Translations under genes and position numbers: made by a program
In this document: piece after piece, positions 9,101 to 11,830 of the stretch
Layout: each line of letters opens with the position of its first letter
Numbering within the stretch: the stretch's first letter is position 1
Assembly (NCBI GenBank): GCA_041569895.1
Contig: JBFFXF010000238.1
Location: 1 to 11,830, forward strand
Reading direction: 5' to 3'
DNA from: JBFFXF01 sp041569895
Lineage (GTDB): Bacteria > Planctomycetota > UBA8108 > JACQVS01
Length of the DNA stretch: 11,830 bases
The notes under the pieces: model-generated
The model's input: only the letters and a program-made list of their open reading frames with translations
Told to the model about the DNA's origin: nothing
Databases searched by the model: none

Positions 9101-11830
9101 CCTCGGAGCCGTCCGAGAGTGTCGCGAAGACCCGCAACTGCGTCGTCTGTCCGACGGTAGTGAGCACCGGGTCGGAAGGCGTGACGCGCAGCGCCTCGAT
9201 GGCGAGCGGCGGCTCGGTCGAGATCGTCAGCTCGTCGAACTCGAACGTCTCGCCCTGGCGGATCTGGAAGCAGTCGCTCGAGACGTAGTAGAGGACGCCG
9301 TCCCGCACGAAGCTGCCGCGCAGGACGAGCCTGTCGTCGCTCAGGAAGTCGGGGACCGTGCCCGGGCCTCCGGCGCCGAAGAGGTCCGCCGCGACGACGT
9401 TGTTGACGACGAAGCCGCCGTCGGAATCGGCGGTGGTCGCCTGCCCGCCCACGGTCAGCTGCGGGAGCGAGTCGTCTTCTTCGTCGTCGTTGCCGCCGGC
9501 GCCGCGGCCCGAGGCAACGAGAATGACCCCGGAGGGCGCGCCGAGACTCGCCGTGCTCGAGCTCGGATCGAGCGGATCGGAGCCCTGCTTCACTTCGGCG
9601 CCGTCATTCACCCCGTCGCCGTCGCTGTCGCGCTCGTTCGGGTCGCTCCCGAGGACGACCTCGTCGATCAGGCCGATGCCATCGCCGTCCGCATCACCCG
9701 TCGGGTCGTCGAACGTGTCCGGATCGAGGCCGTTGCGGGTCTCGTACGAATCGACGAGGAGGTCGCCGTCCGAATCCACGTCCCGGATGGCGAACTGCTG
9801 CATGCCGAAGTCGTCGCCGTTGCGGACGTAGACGAACGCGATCGCCGGCAGCGACTGGAACGGGCTCGGCGTCGCGCGCACCTCGAGCAGGCCATCCGGC
9901 GAGATGGTCACGAAGTCGTTCGCCCGATCGTCGGCGATCGGCGTCGCGAAGTAGAGCGTCCCGGACGCCGACGGCGTGATGTCGTCCTCGCCGCGCGCGA
10001 CGCTGATCTGCAGCGTGTCGCCGACGTCGAGGAAGAACGGCGCGTCCGGGCTGACCGACAGCGCGAGGTCCGCCGTGATGTCGTCGCGGACCGAGAGCTC
10101 GGCCTCGGTGGGCGGAGGCGGCAGGATCGGCAGACCGGCGCCTCCACCGCCACCCGATCCCGGACAGTTCGCCTGCGCGATCTCGCGCACGATGTTGGCG
10201 ACGGCGGGCACGACGCCCGAGCCGATGAGCCGGTTCCAGATCGACAGGTCGGGGTTCGACAGCAGGCACGGGACGAGGATATTGAAGAGGAAGTCGTTGT
10301 GCTCGCGGTCGTCGATGTTGTCGCAGTTTCGTCTCCAGCTCGGGTAGAGCTCGTCCTTGACGTGGAAGCTGCCGTCGATGGCGAAGCAGACGTCGGCGGC
10401 GTTGAACTGGAACGAGCCGATGCGGATGGTCGGGATCCACGACGGGATGTGGCGACAGACGCGCTCGGCCGGTCCACCGCCCGTGCGCCGGCGGTTCCTC
10501 GCCGTGTCGGTGATGGTGTCGCGCTGCCACTTCGGCGCGTCCGGAGTGCAGCCGTTCTCGGCGAGGCAGGCCAGCTGGCAATTGAGCGCCGCGGCGGCGC
10601 TGCCGCGCGTCTCGTCGCAGGCCTTCTGGAGGTCCTTCTTCGCCCTCTCGCACGGGTCGTTCTCGCAGTCGCCGGCCACCGAGTACGGCGGGCAGTTGCA
10701 GCCCCAGCCCGAGACGATGATGCCCGAGCCGGGGTCGGACGTGATTGTCGATCCGTCCTCGGCGACGCGACCGGTGGCGACGATCTCGAAGTCGTTGGTG
10801 TCGTGGTAGAAGCTCAGGAAGTACGAGATCGCGCCCGCCGGCAGTCCGGACATGTTCGGATAGGTGATGCGCACCGGCGGGTCGAAGGTCGCGCCGGCCG
10901 GCTGGAATGTCCACGCGAACGGAGGCGCGGCGCCATCGGGCATCGGCATCGGGATGTCGTCGTGGTGCACCTGGCTCAGCGAGAGCTCGACCGAGTTGCC
11001 GTTGACGCCGTCGACGACCGTGCCGTCGGCCAGCGTCACCACGGTGCCCGCGAGCACCGTCATGCGCAGCCCGGCGATGTCCGGGACGGTGAGCTGCACG
11101 GTCGAGCGCCCGTCGTAGACGACGCCGAGGGGATTGACCCGCGGCAGCCTCACCGGCGCGGACAGGGCGTTGTCGACGTTCGGCACGACGAACGGCTCGA
11201 AGGAGAGCGACGGGAAGCTGCCGGCCGGAATGGCTCGTCCGGGATCGCCGCCGATCCGCGTCGCCGTGCCACCGTCGATGAAGAGGTGCGAGTTGCCGGA
11301 TCTGTCGAGGCGGGCGAACCGGAACCTCCCGTCGATGCCGGTGACGGTCTCGAAGACCGTGCCGTCGGGGAACTCGAGCTCGCAGCGAGCTCCCTGGATC
11401 GGCTGCTCGCCGTTATCGATGACGAAGCCGGAGAACGTCGTCGGTCGCGCGCGATTCCGCCTGACGCCGAAGATCTGAAACGTCGCCGGGCCGAGCGGGT
11501 TGGTCTGAAAGGTCGCCTGAACGAAGTTGTTGCCCGCCCGCGGGCCGAGCACGAAGTCCACCTCGGCGTGTCCGGTCTCGGATGTGGTGACGACCACCGC
11601 GTCCTCGCCGTTGACCTTGCCGCCGCCGCGCGTGACCGAGAACGTCACGGGGACGCCGGCGACGCCGTTGCAGGAGTCGCTGACCCAGACGCGGAGCGGC
11701 GCCGGCGCGGGCGCGCCCGCCTCGCCGCGCTGATTGTTGCCGCTGCCGATGTTGATCTGATCGGCGGGAGCCGGATCGGCCGATTCGCAGAAGAAGATGG
11801 TGTTGGCGACGTCTTCCCCGGTCACCGCGA
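171..11830 (-). CDS. Giant modular surface/secreted protein: Ig-like, TSP3, discoidin and 22 Big_5 domains (5' end outside window)
   Basis: One frame is open from the right edge to TGA at 171-173. A GTG at 11823-11825 gives 3,884 residues, but the frame continues upstream of it (GCG), no ribosome site can be judged, and no signal peptide follows. The real start therefore lies outside the window. Residues below are numbered from that GTG. Module order: Big_1-like (25-122), carboxypeptidase-regulatory-like (128-230), ZU5-like (232-375), Cys-rich (376-554), Gly/Pro linker, Big_2-like (585-680), TSP3 (682-755), prealbumin-like (762-872), Big_2 (876-964), carboxypeptidase-regulatory-like (967-1052), TSP3 (1059-1203), then 22 Big_5 domains with two F5/8-type-C domains. 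No enzyme motif, LPXTG, hydrophobic C-terminal anchor or recognisable sorting domain is seen; the chain ends directly after the last Big_5 domain. Such architectures usually act outside the cell in adhesion, matrix or carbohydrate binding. That role is inferred from the domains only. The 22 Big_5 domains and two discoidin domains contain only seven lysines in 2,681 residues. Confidence 0.95.
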   Translation of the reverse strand, partial: AVTGEDVANTIFFCESADPAPADQINIGSGNNQRGEAGAPAPAPLRVWVSDSCNGVAGVPVTFSVTRGGGKVNGEDAVVVTTSETGHAEVDFVLGPRAGNNFVQATFQTNPLGPATFQIFGVRRNRARPTTFSGFVIDNGEQPIQGARCELEFPDGTVFETVTGIDGRFRFARLDRSGNSHLFIDGGTATRIGGDPGRAIPAGSFPSLSFEPFVVPNVDNALSAPVRLPRVNPLGVVYDGRSTVQLTVPDIAGLRMTVLAGTVVTLADGTVVDGVNGNSVELSLSQVHHDDIPMPMPDGAAPPFAWTFQPAGATFDPPVRITYPNMSGLPAGAISYFLSFYHDTNDFEIVATGRVAEDGSTITSDPGSGIIVSGWGCNCPPYSVAGDCENDPCERAKKDLQKACDETRGSAAAALNCQLACLAENGCTPDAPKWQRDTITDTARNRRRTGGGPAERVCRHIPSWIPTIRIGSFQFNAADVCFAIDGSFHVKDELYPSWRRNCDNIDDREHNDFLFNILVPCLLSNPDLSIWNRLIGSGVVPAVANIVREIAQANCPGSGGGGGAGLPILPPPPTEAELSVRDDITADLALSVSPDAPFFLDVGDTLQISVARGEDDITPSASGTLYFATPIADDRANDFVTISPDGLLEVRATPSPFQSLPAIAFVYVRNGDDFGMQQFAIRDVDSDGDLLVDSYETRNGLDPDTFDDPTGDADGDGIGLIDEVVLGSDPNERDSDGDGVNDGAEVKQGSDPLDPSSSTASLGAPSGVILVASGRGAGGNDDEEDDSLPQLTVGGQATTADSDGGFVVNNVVAADLFGAGGPGTVPDFLSDDRLVLRGSFVRDGVLYYVSSDCFQIRQGETFEFDELTISTEPPLAIEALRVTPSDPVLTTVGQTTQLRVFATLSDGSEVELDATDDCITYRTSNQRVADVSESGLVTARSGGQVFLTAVLEGSTAVTRLLVVVGSPLTTVTGRVEDRAGNAAAGVRVSVIDQPLSVRTGIDGRFEIPGVATDPGLVSLIASLRRGTQLLVGSADGLDPVPSGLTDAGVITLRAINLRQDSDGDGVPDDVERLTGTNPDDADSDDDGIIDGEEDADGDGLSDAGEFLLGTDPGIADSNGNGVNDGDEDADGDGLSDGEETRPGRDGVFSNPFSPDTDGDGMLDGYESRFGLNPLDASDANIDSDGDGLTNLEESRLDTDPFNPDRVPPTVESVDGLRDEEGVFINSSLDIVFSEAMRPESLNANTVQLLDPAGEVVPSTVSLGADGRSVSLDPTNNLLPSSAYTVRIAGVRDAAGNLLEREFTEEFRTSSQTDFTRPTLAQISPTNNILNAPVNSAIAIRFSEPVLRSTVDSTSLTVRNDKTFAFVTGEIGFDETGRIVCFTPDRPLSVGTRHTVRATTAITDRAANALVPFATAFTTGFREDTTPPVVLAIDPVDGAMGVPTNASVTVRVDEPLDATSISRDSIFLNRAGLPVAGTFTLFDANRRVRFVPAEPLAQGVTYTISVAGLRDRAKNVMTGTVETTFTLGEDVDRLRPFVTSVNPASGATDVPLDVVVTLTFNEPLNATTVTADSVMLQVAPFTVRVDADVSLSADRTRVEIAPRELLEPRVAYRVVADVLDTAGNSDTFGIATFITGADTDEEPPQLLSISPRDGDEGVPLNARVVVRVSEPLDIHSLGSLDVSGETSGRVAGATALSSDRRVLTFTPDENLAIDVFTVDIRGLTDVAGNRLAVTTSFSTGGLQNLSRATGSTARASSQSGNLPPDRVIDGDASTSWFTACSDAANRGATPFVEVTLPGDAEVDLVRILGNRQSPDGFDIFAGRLQAFAGDDTELFDSGVVDLPAPDRDIVITLGGVASVRRVRFTLTADESCTPGLAELQVFGRFADPALGGVVDTGRPRTIVDPPNGATDVPLDQVVTVRFTERVDETSVGYGNTVFLQRTVTFETLAVDFAMSSTDLSTEVTLTPLLPLQPETTYRILVQDPIRDAAGNRLISSVTSFSTTTGLRDTERPRVISATPPDGSLDVHFRTPVVLAFNESLAATTVNSSTLAFFINGDRRNPIIARSVDNRMVTLTGLAETDAGRPVSVVATGSILDTAGNPLEPFTMSFTLAPPSIDTRAPSVSGIRPANAATNVPIDKPVILIFTEAIDPTSAAEGIFVSENGVLVDGAIEVTAAGRVVRFQPARPFAHGALVQVFATRDVTDEAGIPLPRFEAMFMTAQDPENIALDAVQLEPRNAAPTNSTFCTRFNKPVDATTINESALRVNNLSVGGSPAVAGEFSVSGDGRTVCFDPVGTLAPNSRIRFTYTTEIRDTSGGPLRRVRIFDSVLGAEADDVAPSVTAVAPPDGSEGIGVNAIIRIRLDEPVNPLTVGESTILISSAAGNAIACSFLLLRDRSIISIAPHALLEGDTLYTVAIEGLTDAAGNRVTPSTTTFRTAADLDFERPRAVRVSPLASATGVPINARVVAVFSEPVAPETVEAASTWIRDGKTSALLEATREISADGRMITLTPAAPLSVGVRHTIQLSQMEDLSGNAFRASSSTFTTGFGPDADRPSIVLENPVGGDEGVPVNVLPSLRTDEPIDPVSLFSEGNVTLSAGGSEVPIRIMPFGADDIWIRPRVLLAPNTEHTLTLDGLQDLSGNGLAAPHVVDFRTGPDADLQRPRVVVTNPQSGETGVGTGVVVELLFDEPLSVTSVTSDTVRLIERDFGFTVDAAVELDDSRTLITLRPEQPLEPRFRYTVSAGVTDTAGNTASFFSLAFSTGDLADGGAPEVDAVSPAGGSTGVPLNARVALRFRQPLNPVTLDAIRFTGEATGDVAVRSSLSPSRLLLTLTPVVELPLDSFTVTLDGVADVDGSAVSFSSGFATSGVENLSLAAGTTAEASSEFSASNAAERVIDGNASTSWFTECGDAANRGASPFVEVILPGDATLEHVNILGNRQSAVGFDFFAGRVEAFDSTGTRVFDSDIVDLPAPHRDLVVDAGGVPGVRRVRFTGTDDESCDPGLAELQLFGTLDDAALGGHVDGVAPTAVIDPANSATDVPLDSPVVIRFSERVDHTKLVLGSSVFLQQAATGFVVAADMEIADVNGQTIVTLIPLGGMLPDTGYSASANTNVLDLAGNSIVSASSRFTTAAGEADTTRPRVLAIDPPAGTEDYPFTRPIVVTLSESINGSTVTANTAVFFLDGVRRQPSIARSLDNRVLTITGLNVNDVGRRASLVLTSGIQDLSGNGLEDFSATFTVAAAFDASVPGVQVYRPANGATGVPPDRSIVVRFSEPIDTSTAAGAVFVSENGVLVDGSLRFTGDDRVLVFTPAVPFAFSALVQIVITTDLADRAGRRMSRESSSMFMTRADPAVVNPLVNSLIPRNPPANATVFARFSKPMDPATITDTSVLVNDLSVAGGPPVAGTRSLDSTGRLFSFTPTTPPTPGNLIRFSFTTAILDTFGIPLRQNRIFDVRFGDTADEIAPRVTAVAPAGGSTGIAPNAEIRVYVDEPVNPLTVSRSTVMISDGAGEVVPCSITLSRGDTVIRVMPHDMLASSTEHTVTVDGITDLAGNPAPATSAAFTTGTALDTVHPVIRRACPESNAADVPRNVQPVIALSEDFDPASVDTESFGVVDNTTGRLVSGSHAISGRTVRFVPDDPLAPDARYSIRIAGALQDLAGNVARGFSRGFTTGADGDTAAPEIAGVHPAAGDANVPTNAAVMVDFSERICSSCVSGLTVLLNGPEGRVPATLGVLAGHRRVTITPLAPLDPGTSYTTSVSGLTDYAGNPLAAGVDATFTTGVGADLIRPVVTVLSPARNETGVPRDVSVILTFNEDLNPLSVNASTVRIDGVESTVTLDPTRRVVTITPLAMLGATQRYIVRADVLDVAGNVDNFSSSAFTTGSAP
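183..1136 (-). repeat. Third, partial super-repeat copy: Big_5 domains 20-22
   Basis: Residues 3564-3881. Three Big_5 domains (about 3564-3671, 3672-3779, 3780-3881) align in phase with domains 11-13 and 2-4. The Pro opening each domain lies at 3571, 3679 and 3787, which is 1126-1127 residues after its counterpart in copy 2. Each ends near the typical D-x-A-G-N turn and F-T-T-G strand. Domain 22 matches domain 4 closely (ADVLDVAGN against ADVLDTAGN). The copy stops after three domains, where copies 1 and 2 continue for six more Big_5 domains and a discoidin domain. Domain 21 has a C-x-x-C (C3708, C3711) in the strand where its counterparts have none. Confidence 0.85.
1137..4517 (-). repeat. 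Second super-repeat copy: Big_5 domains 11-14, discoidin 2, Big_5 domains 15-19
   Basis: Residues 2437-3563. Approximate domain limits: 11 (2437-2545), 12 (2546-2653), 13 (2654-2761), 14 (2762-2866), discoidin (2867-3010), 15 (3022-3129), 16 (3130-3237), 17 (3238-3345), 18 (3346-3455), 19 (3456-3563). Each aligns with one domain of copy 1 at an offset of 1127-1128 residues. The pairing is 11 with 2, 12 with 3, and so on to 19 with 10. Distinctive variants keep their position. Domains 7 and 16 share RS-x-DNR and a following GR element. Domains 8 and 17 share FVSENGVLVDG. Domains 9 and 18 lack the usual R-P opening and have D-T-x-G in place of D-x-A-G-N. Domains 10 and 19 share a Cys (2386 and 3513). 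These shared peculiarities point to block duplication rather than independent gain. Confidence 0.88.
2796..3227 (-). other. Discoidin / F5-8 type C domain 2 (within the giant protein)
   Basis: Residues 2867-3010. It shows the galactose-binding-like (F5/8 type C) pattern: N-L-S-x-A/R-x-G start, A-S-S, R-V-I-D-G-x-A-S-T-S-W, P-F-V-E-V-x-L-P, I-L-G-N-R, G-V-x-x-V-R-F-T, and E-L-Q-h-F-G at the end. These folds usually bind carbohydrate or other surface ligands by loop residues; the ligand here is unknown. Two cysteines (C2906, C2998) match those of domain 1 and could pair. Aligned by hand, about two thirds of residues are identical to discoidin 1. Confidence 0.85.
4518..7898 (-). repeat. First super-repeat copy: Big_5 domains 2-5, discoidin 1, Big_5 domains 6-10
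   Basis: Residues 1310-2436. Approximate domain limits: 2 (1310-1418), 3 (1419-1525), 4 (1526-1634), 5 (1635-1738), discoidin (1740-1882), 6 (1895-2003), 7 (2004-2110), 8 (2111-2218), 9 (2219-2329), 10 (2330-2436). The Big_5 (SbsA Ig-like) signature is visible in most: an R/P-P opening, P-x-x-G-A-x-x-V-P, F-S/N-E-P-h-x-x-x-T/S-h, a V-x-F-x-P strand, L-x-x-x-x-x-Y-T-h, D-x-A-G-N and F-T-T-G. Each domain is about 105-110 residues. Copies 1 and 2 have clearly diverged at DNA level, so the duplication is not recent. Confidence 0.88.
6180..6608 (-). other. Discoidin / F5-8 type C domain 1 (within the giant protein)
   Basis: Residues 1740-1882. It has the same F5/8 type C pattern as domain 2: A-S-S, R-V-I-D-G-D-A-S-T-S-W-F, D-A-A-N-R-G, P-F-V-E-V-T-L-P, I-L-G-N-R-Q-S, V-R-R-V-R-F-T and E-L-Q-V-F-G. 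Cysteines C1778 and C1870 are conserved in position with the second copy. It sits between Big_5 domains 5 and 6, exactly one super-repeat period (1127 residues) before domain 2. A likely role is ligand binding presented along a stalk of Ig-like domains; this is inferred from fold family only. Confidence 0.86.
7899..8216 (-). other. Big_5 domain 1, the lead domain of the array
   Basis: Residues 1204-1309. It opens V-P-P-T-V, has F-S-E-A-M in the usual F-S-E-P position, D-A-A-G-N near residue 1291 and ends F-R-T-S. It follows directly on the last TSP3 repeat. Its opening Pro (1207) is about 1129 residues before that of domain 10, so it occupies the position of domains 10 and 19 in the super-repeat. 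Its sequence is more divergent, so it may be either the end of a lost earlier copy or an independent founder domain. Confidence 0.8.
8217..8651 (-). other. TSP3-type calcium-binding repeat block 2
   Basis: Residues 1059-1203. About seven D-x-D-x-D-G-(hydrophobic) loops occur (for example DSDGDG, DADGDG, DTDGDG), interspersed with E-x-x-x-G-T-x-P-x-x-x-D segments. This is the bacterial thrombospondin type 3 pattern, where the aspartates bind calcium and stiffen the chain. The block links the prealbumin/Big_2 head to the Big_5 array. Two near-identical 40-base stretches lie inside it. Dockerin is less likely because the loops run as a long series rather than a pair. Confidence 0.9.
8421..8562. 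repeat. Pair of near-identical 40-base direct repeats in TSP3 block 2
   Basis: Positions 8421-8460 and 8523-8562 differ at two bases by eye and lie 102 bases (34 codons) apart. They encode the matching peptide E-D-A-D-G-D-G-L-S-D. The spacing keeps the frame, so slippage or recombination between them would add or remove whole TSP3 repeats. Confidence 0.8.
8670..8927 (-). other. Carboxypeptidase-regulatory-like (prealbumin-like) module 2
   Basis: Residues 967-1052. The pattern T-V-T-G-R-V, then A-G-V-R-V-S-V, then T-G-I-D-G-R-F-E-I-P-G-V is the hallmark of CarboxypepD_reg-type beta sandwiches. It lies between the Big_2 domain and TSP3 block 2. It is a structural module; no catalytic residues are expected or seen. 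Confidence 0.82.
8934..9200 (-). other. Big_2 Ig-like domain
   Basis: Residues 876-964. The features of the family are clear: an opening hydrophobic strand with V-T-P, V-G-Q-T-T-Q-L-R-V-F-A-T-h-S-D-G-S, then I-T-Y-R-T-S-N-x-x-V-A-x-V-S-x-S-G-L-V-T-A, and a final V-x-V-V-V strand. One cysteine (C917) lies in the middle. Confidence 0.88.
9210..9542 (-). other. Acidic, prealbumin-like region
   Basis: Residues 762-872. It has an acidic run (DDEEDD, 780-785), then T-V-G-G-Q-A-T-T-A-D-S-D-G-G-F-V-V, which resembles a carboxypeptidase-regulatory-like beta sandwich, and a strand-rich tail containing YYVSSDCFQI. The domain assignment is weak. A repeated extracellular beta module bridging TSP3 block 1 and the Big_2 domain is the best reading. 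Confidence 0.5.
9561..9782 (-). other. TSP3-type calcium-binding repeat block 1
   Basis: Residues 682-755. Three D-x-D-x-D-G type loops (DVDSDGD, DADGDG, DSDGDG) alternate with G-L/S-D-P segments (GLDPDTFDD, GSDPNERD, GSDPLDP). This is the same module type as the longer block at 8217-8651. It likely forms a calcium-stabilised linker after the N-terminal head domains. Confidence 0.85.
9786..10073 (-). other. Big_2-like Ig domain, divergent
   Basis: Residues 585-680. It has an L-x-V-G-D-T-L-Q-I-S-V strand, then Y-F-A-T-P, V-T-I-S-P-D-G-L-L-E-V-R-A-T, and a last V-Y-V-R-N-G-D strand. The order and the I-S-P-D-G-L turn match the Big_2 pattern, though less clearly than the domain at 8934-9200. 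Confidence 0.6.
10107..10163 (-). other. Gly-rich then Pro-rich linker
   Basis: Residues 555-573: a run of five glycines after P-G-S, then A-G-L-P-I-L and five prolines. It is a flexible-then-stiff linker that marks the end of the Cys-rich module and the start of the Big_2-like domain. Confidence 0.85.
10164..10700 (-). other. Unrecognised cysteine-rich module
   Basis: Residues 376-554. Thirteen cysteines occur (376, 378, 387, 392, 403, 416, 420, 426, 457, 480, 501, 520, 554), far denser than elsewhere in the protein. The first half is helix-prone and charged (ERAKKDLQKACDET, then C-x-x-x-C); the second is Trp/His-rich with H-x-x-H-N-D-F missing and only EHNDFLF seen. I do not recognise a family. 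The many cysteines in an exported protein suggest disulfides; an odd number leaves one unpaired, or bonded elsewhere. It could be a binding or toxin-like module, but nothing in the sequence decides this. Confidence 0.6.
10701..11132 (-). other. ZU5-like beta-rich region
   Basis: Residues 232-375. It contains T-V-V-T-L-A-D-G-T-V-V-D-G, P-P-V-R-I-T-Y-P-N, a strand around YFLSFYHDTNDFEIV, and G-R-V-A-E-D-G-S-T-I-T-S-D-P-G-S-G-I ending in S-G-W-G-C. This pattern occurs after carboxypeptidase-regulatory-like modules in many large secreted bacterial proteins. The ZU5-like label is tentative. Confidence 0.5.
11136..11444 (-). other. Carboxypeptidase-regulatory-like (prealbumin-like) module 1
   Basis: Residues 128-230. 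F-S-G-F-V-I-D, then P-I-Q-G-A-R-C-E-L, then V-T-G-I-D-G-R-F-R-F follow the CarboxypepD_reg pattern. The first 60 residues are the clear core; the rest, to about 230, is a strand-rich extension leading into the next region. The module is structural. Confidence 0.75.
11460..11753 (-). other. Big_1 / invasin-type Ig-like domain, first visible domain
   Basis: Residues 25-122. G-N-N-Q-R-G-E-A-G, P-L-R-V-W-V, G-V-A-G-V-P-V-T-F-S-V, then T-T-S-E-T-G-H-A-E-V and a final F-V-Q-A-T-F strand match an invasin-like Ig domain, as often found near the N-terminus of such proteins. The 24 residues before it belong to an earlier segment cut off by the window. Confidence 0.72.

Noticed and set aside
9694..10914. 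Minus-strand open frame of about 406 codons in another frame
   Set aside because: Its product is Arg/Pro/His-rich and shifted relative to the giant protein, whose frame shows TSP3 and Big_2-like domains across the same bases. The frame at 5590-6507 is rejected for the same reason.
11823..11825. GTG as the true start of the giant gene
   Set aside because: The frame stays open to the window edge, no signal peptide follows, and the sequence enters an Ig domain after about 24 residues. The start almost certainly lies outside the window.
1..11830. CRISPR array, insertion sequence, tRNA or defence genes
   Set aside because: No short direct repeats with unique spacers, no transposase-like or nuclease-like translation, and no cloverleaf were seen. 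The repeats present are protein-domain repeats.

Overview
The window is almost entirely one gene. A single uninterrupted minus-strand reading frame runs from the right edge (11830) down to a TGA at 171-173. It encodes at least 3,884 residues, roughly 400 kDa, of a modular extracellular or cell-surface protein. Its true start, and therefore any signal peptide, lies beyond the right edge. At the left edge, 1-84 holds the last 27 codons of a convergent plus-strand gene that I do not recognise. The two genes are separated by about 86 bases carrying a long, near-perfect palindrome (136-182) that overlaps the stop codon of the giant gene.

The DNA is GC-rich with strongly G/C-biased third codon positions. 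The mix of Ig-like folds, thrombospondin-3-type calcium repeats, prealbumin-like modules and discoidin domains is typical of large secreted proteins of environmental, large-genome, high-GC bacteria such as Myxococcota, Acidobacteriota, Planctomycetota and related candidate phyla. The window has no marker gene, so the phylum is a guess.

Layout from N- to C-terminus (high to low coordinate), with residues numbered from a GTG at 11825: invasin/Big_1-like Ig domain (25-122); carboxypeptidase-regulatory-like module (128-230); a beta-rich ZU5-like region (232-375); an unrecognised cysteine-rich module with 13 Cys (376-554); Gly/Pro linker; Big_2-like domain (585-680); TSP3 block 1 (682-755); a prealbumin-like region (762-872); Big_2 domain (876-964); a second carboxypeptidase-regulatory-like module (967-1052); TSP3 block 2 (1059-1203); then 22 Big_5 (SbsA Ig-like) domains with two interspersed F5/8-type-C (discoidin) domains to the C-terminus.

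The most notable result is a higher-order tandem repeat inside the Big_5 array. A block of nine Big_5 domains plus one discoidin domain is repeated with a nearly constant period of 1,126-1,128 residues (about 3.38 kb). There are two full copies, and a third that stops after three domains at the stop codon. I see no defence locus, mobile element, CRISPR array or RNA gene. No new multi-gene system is supported; the interest lies in the architecture of this one protein and the palindrome at its end.
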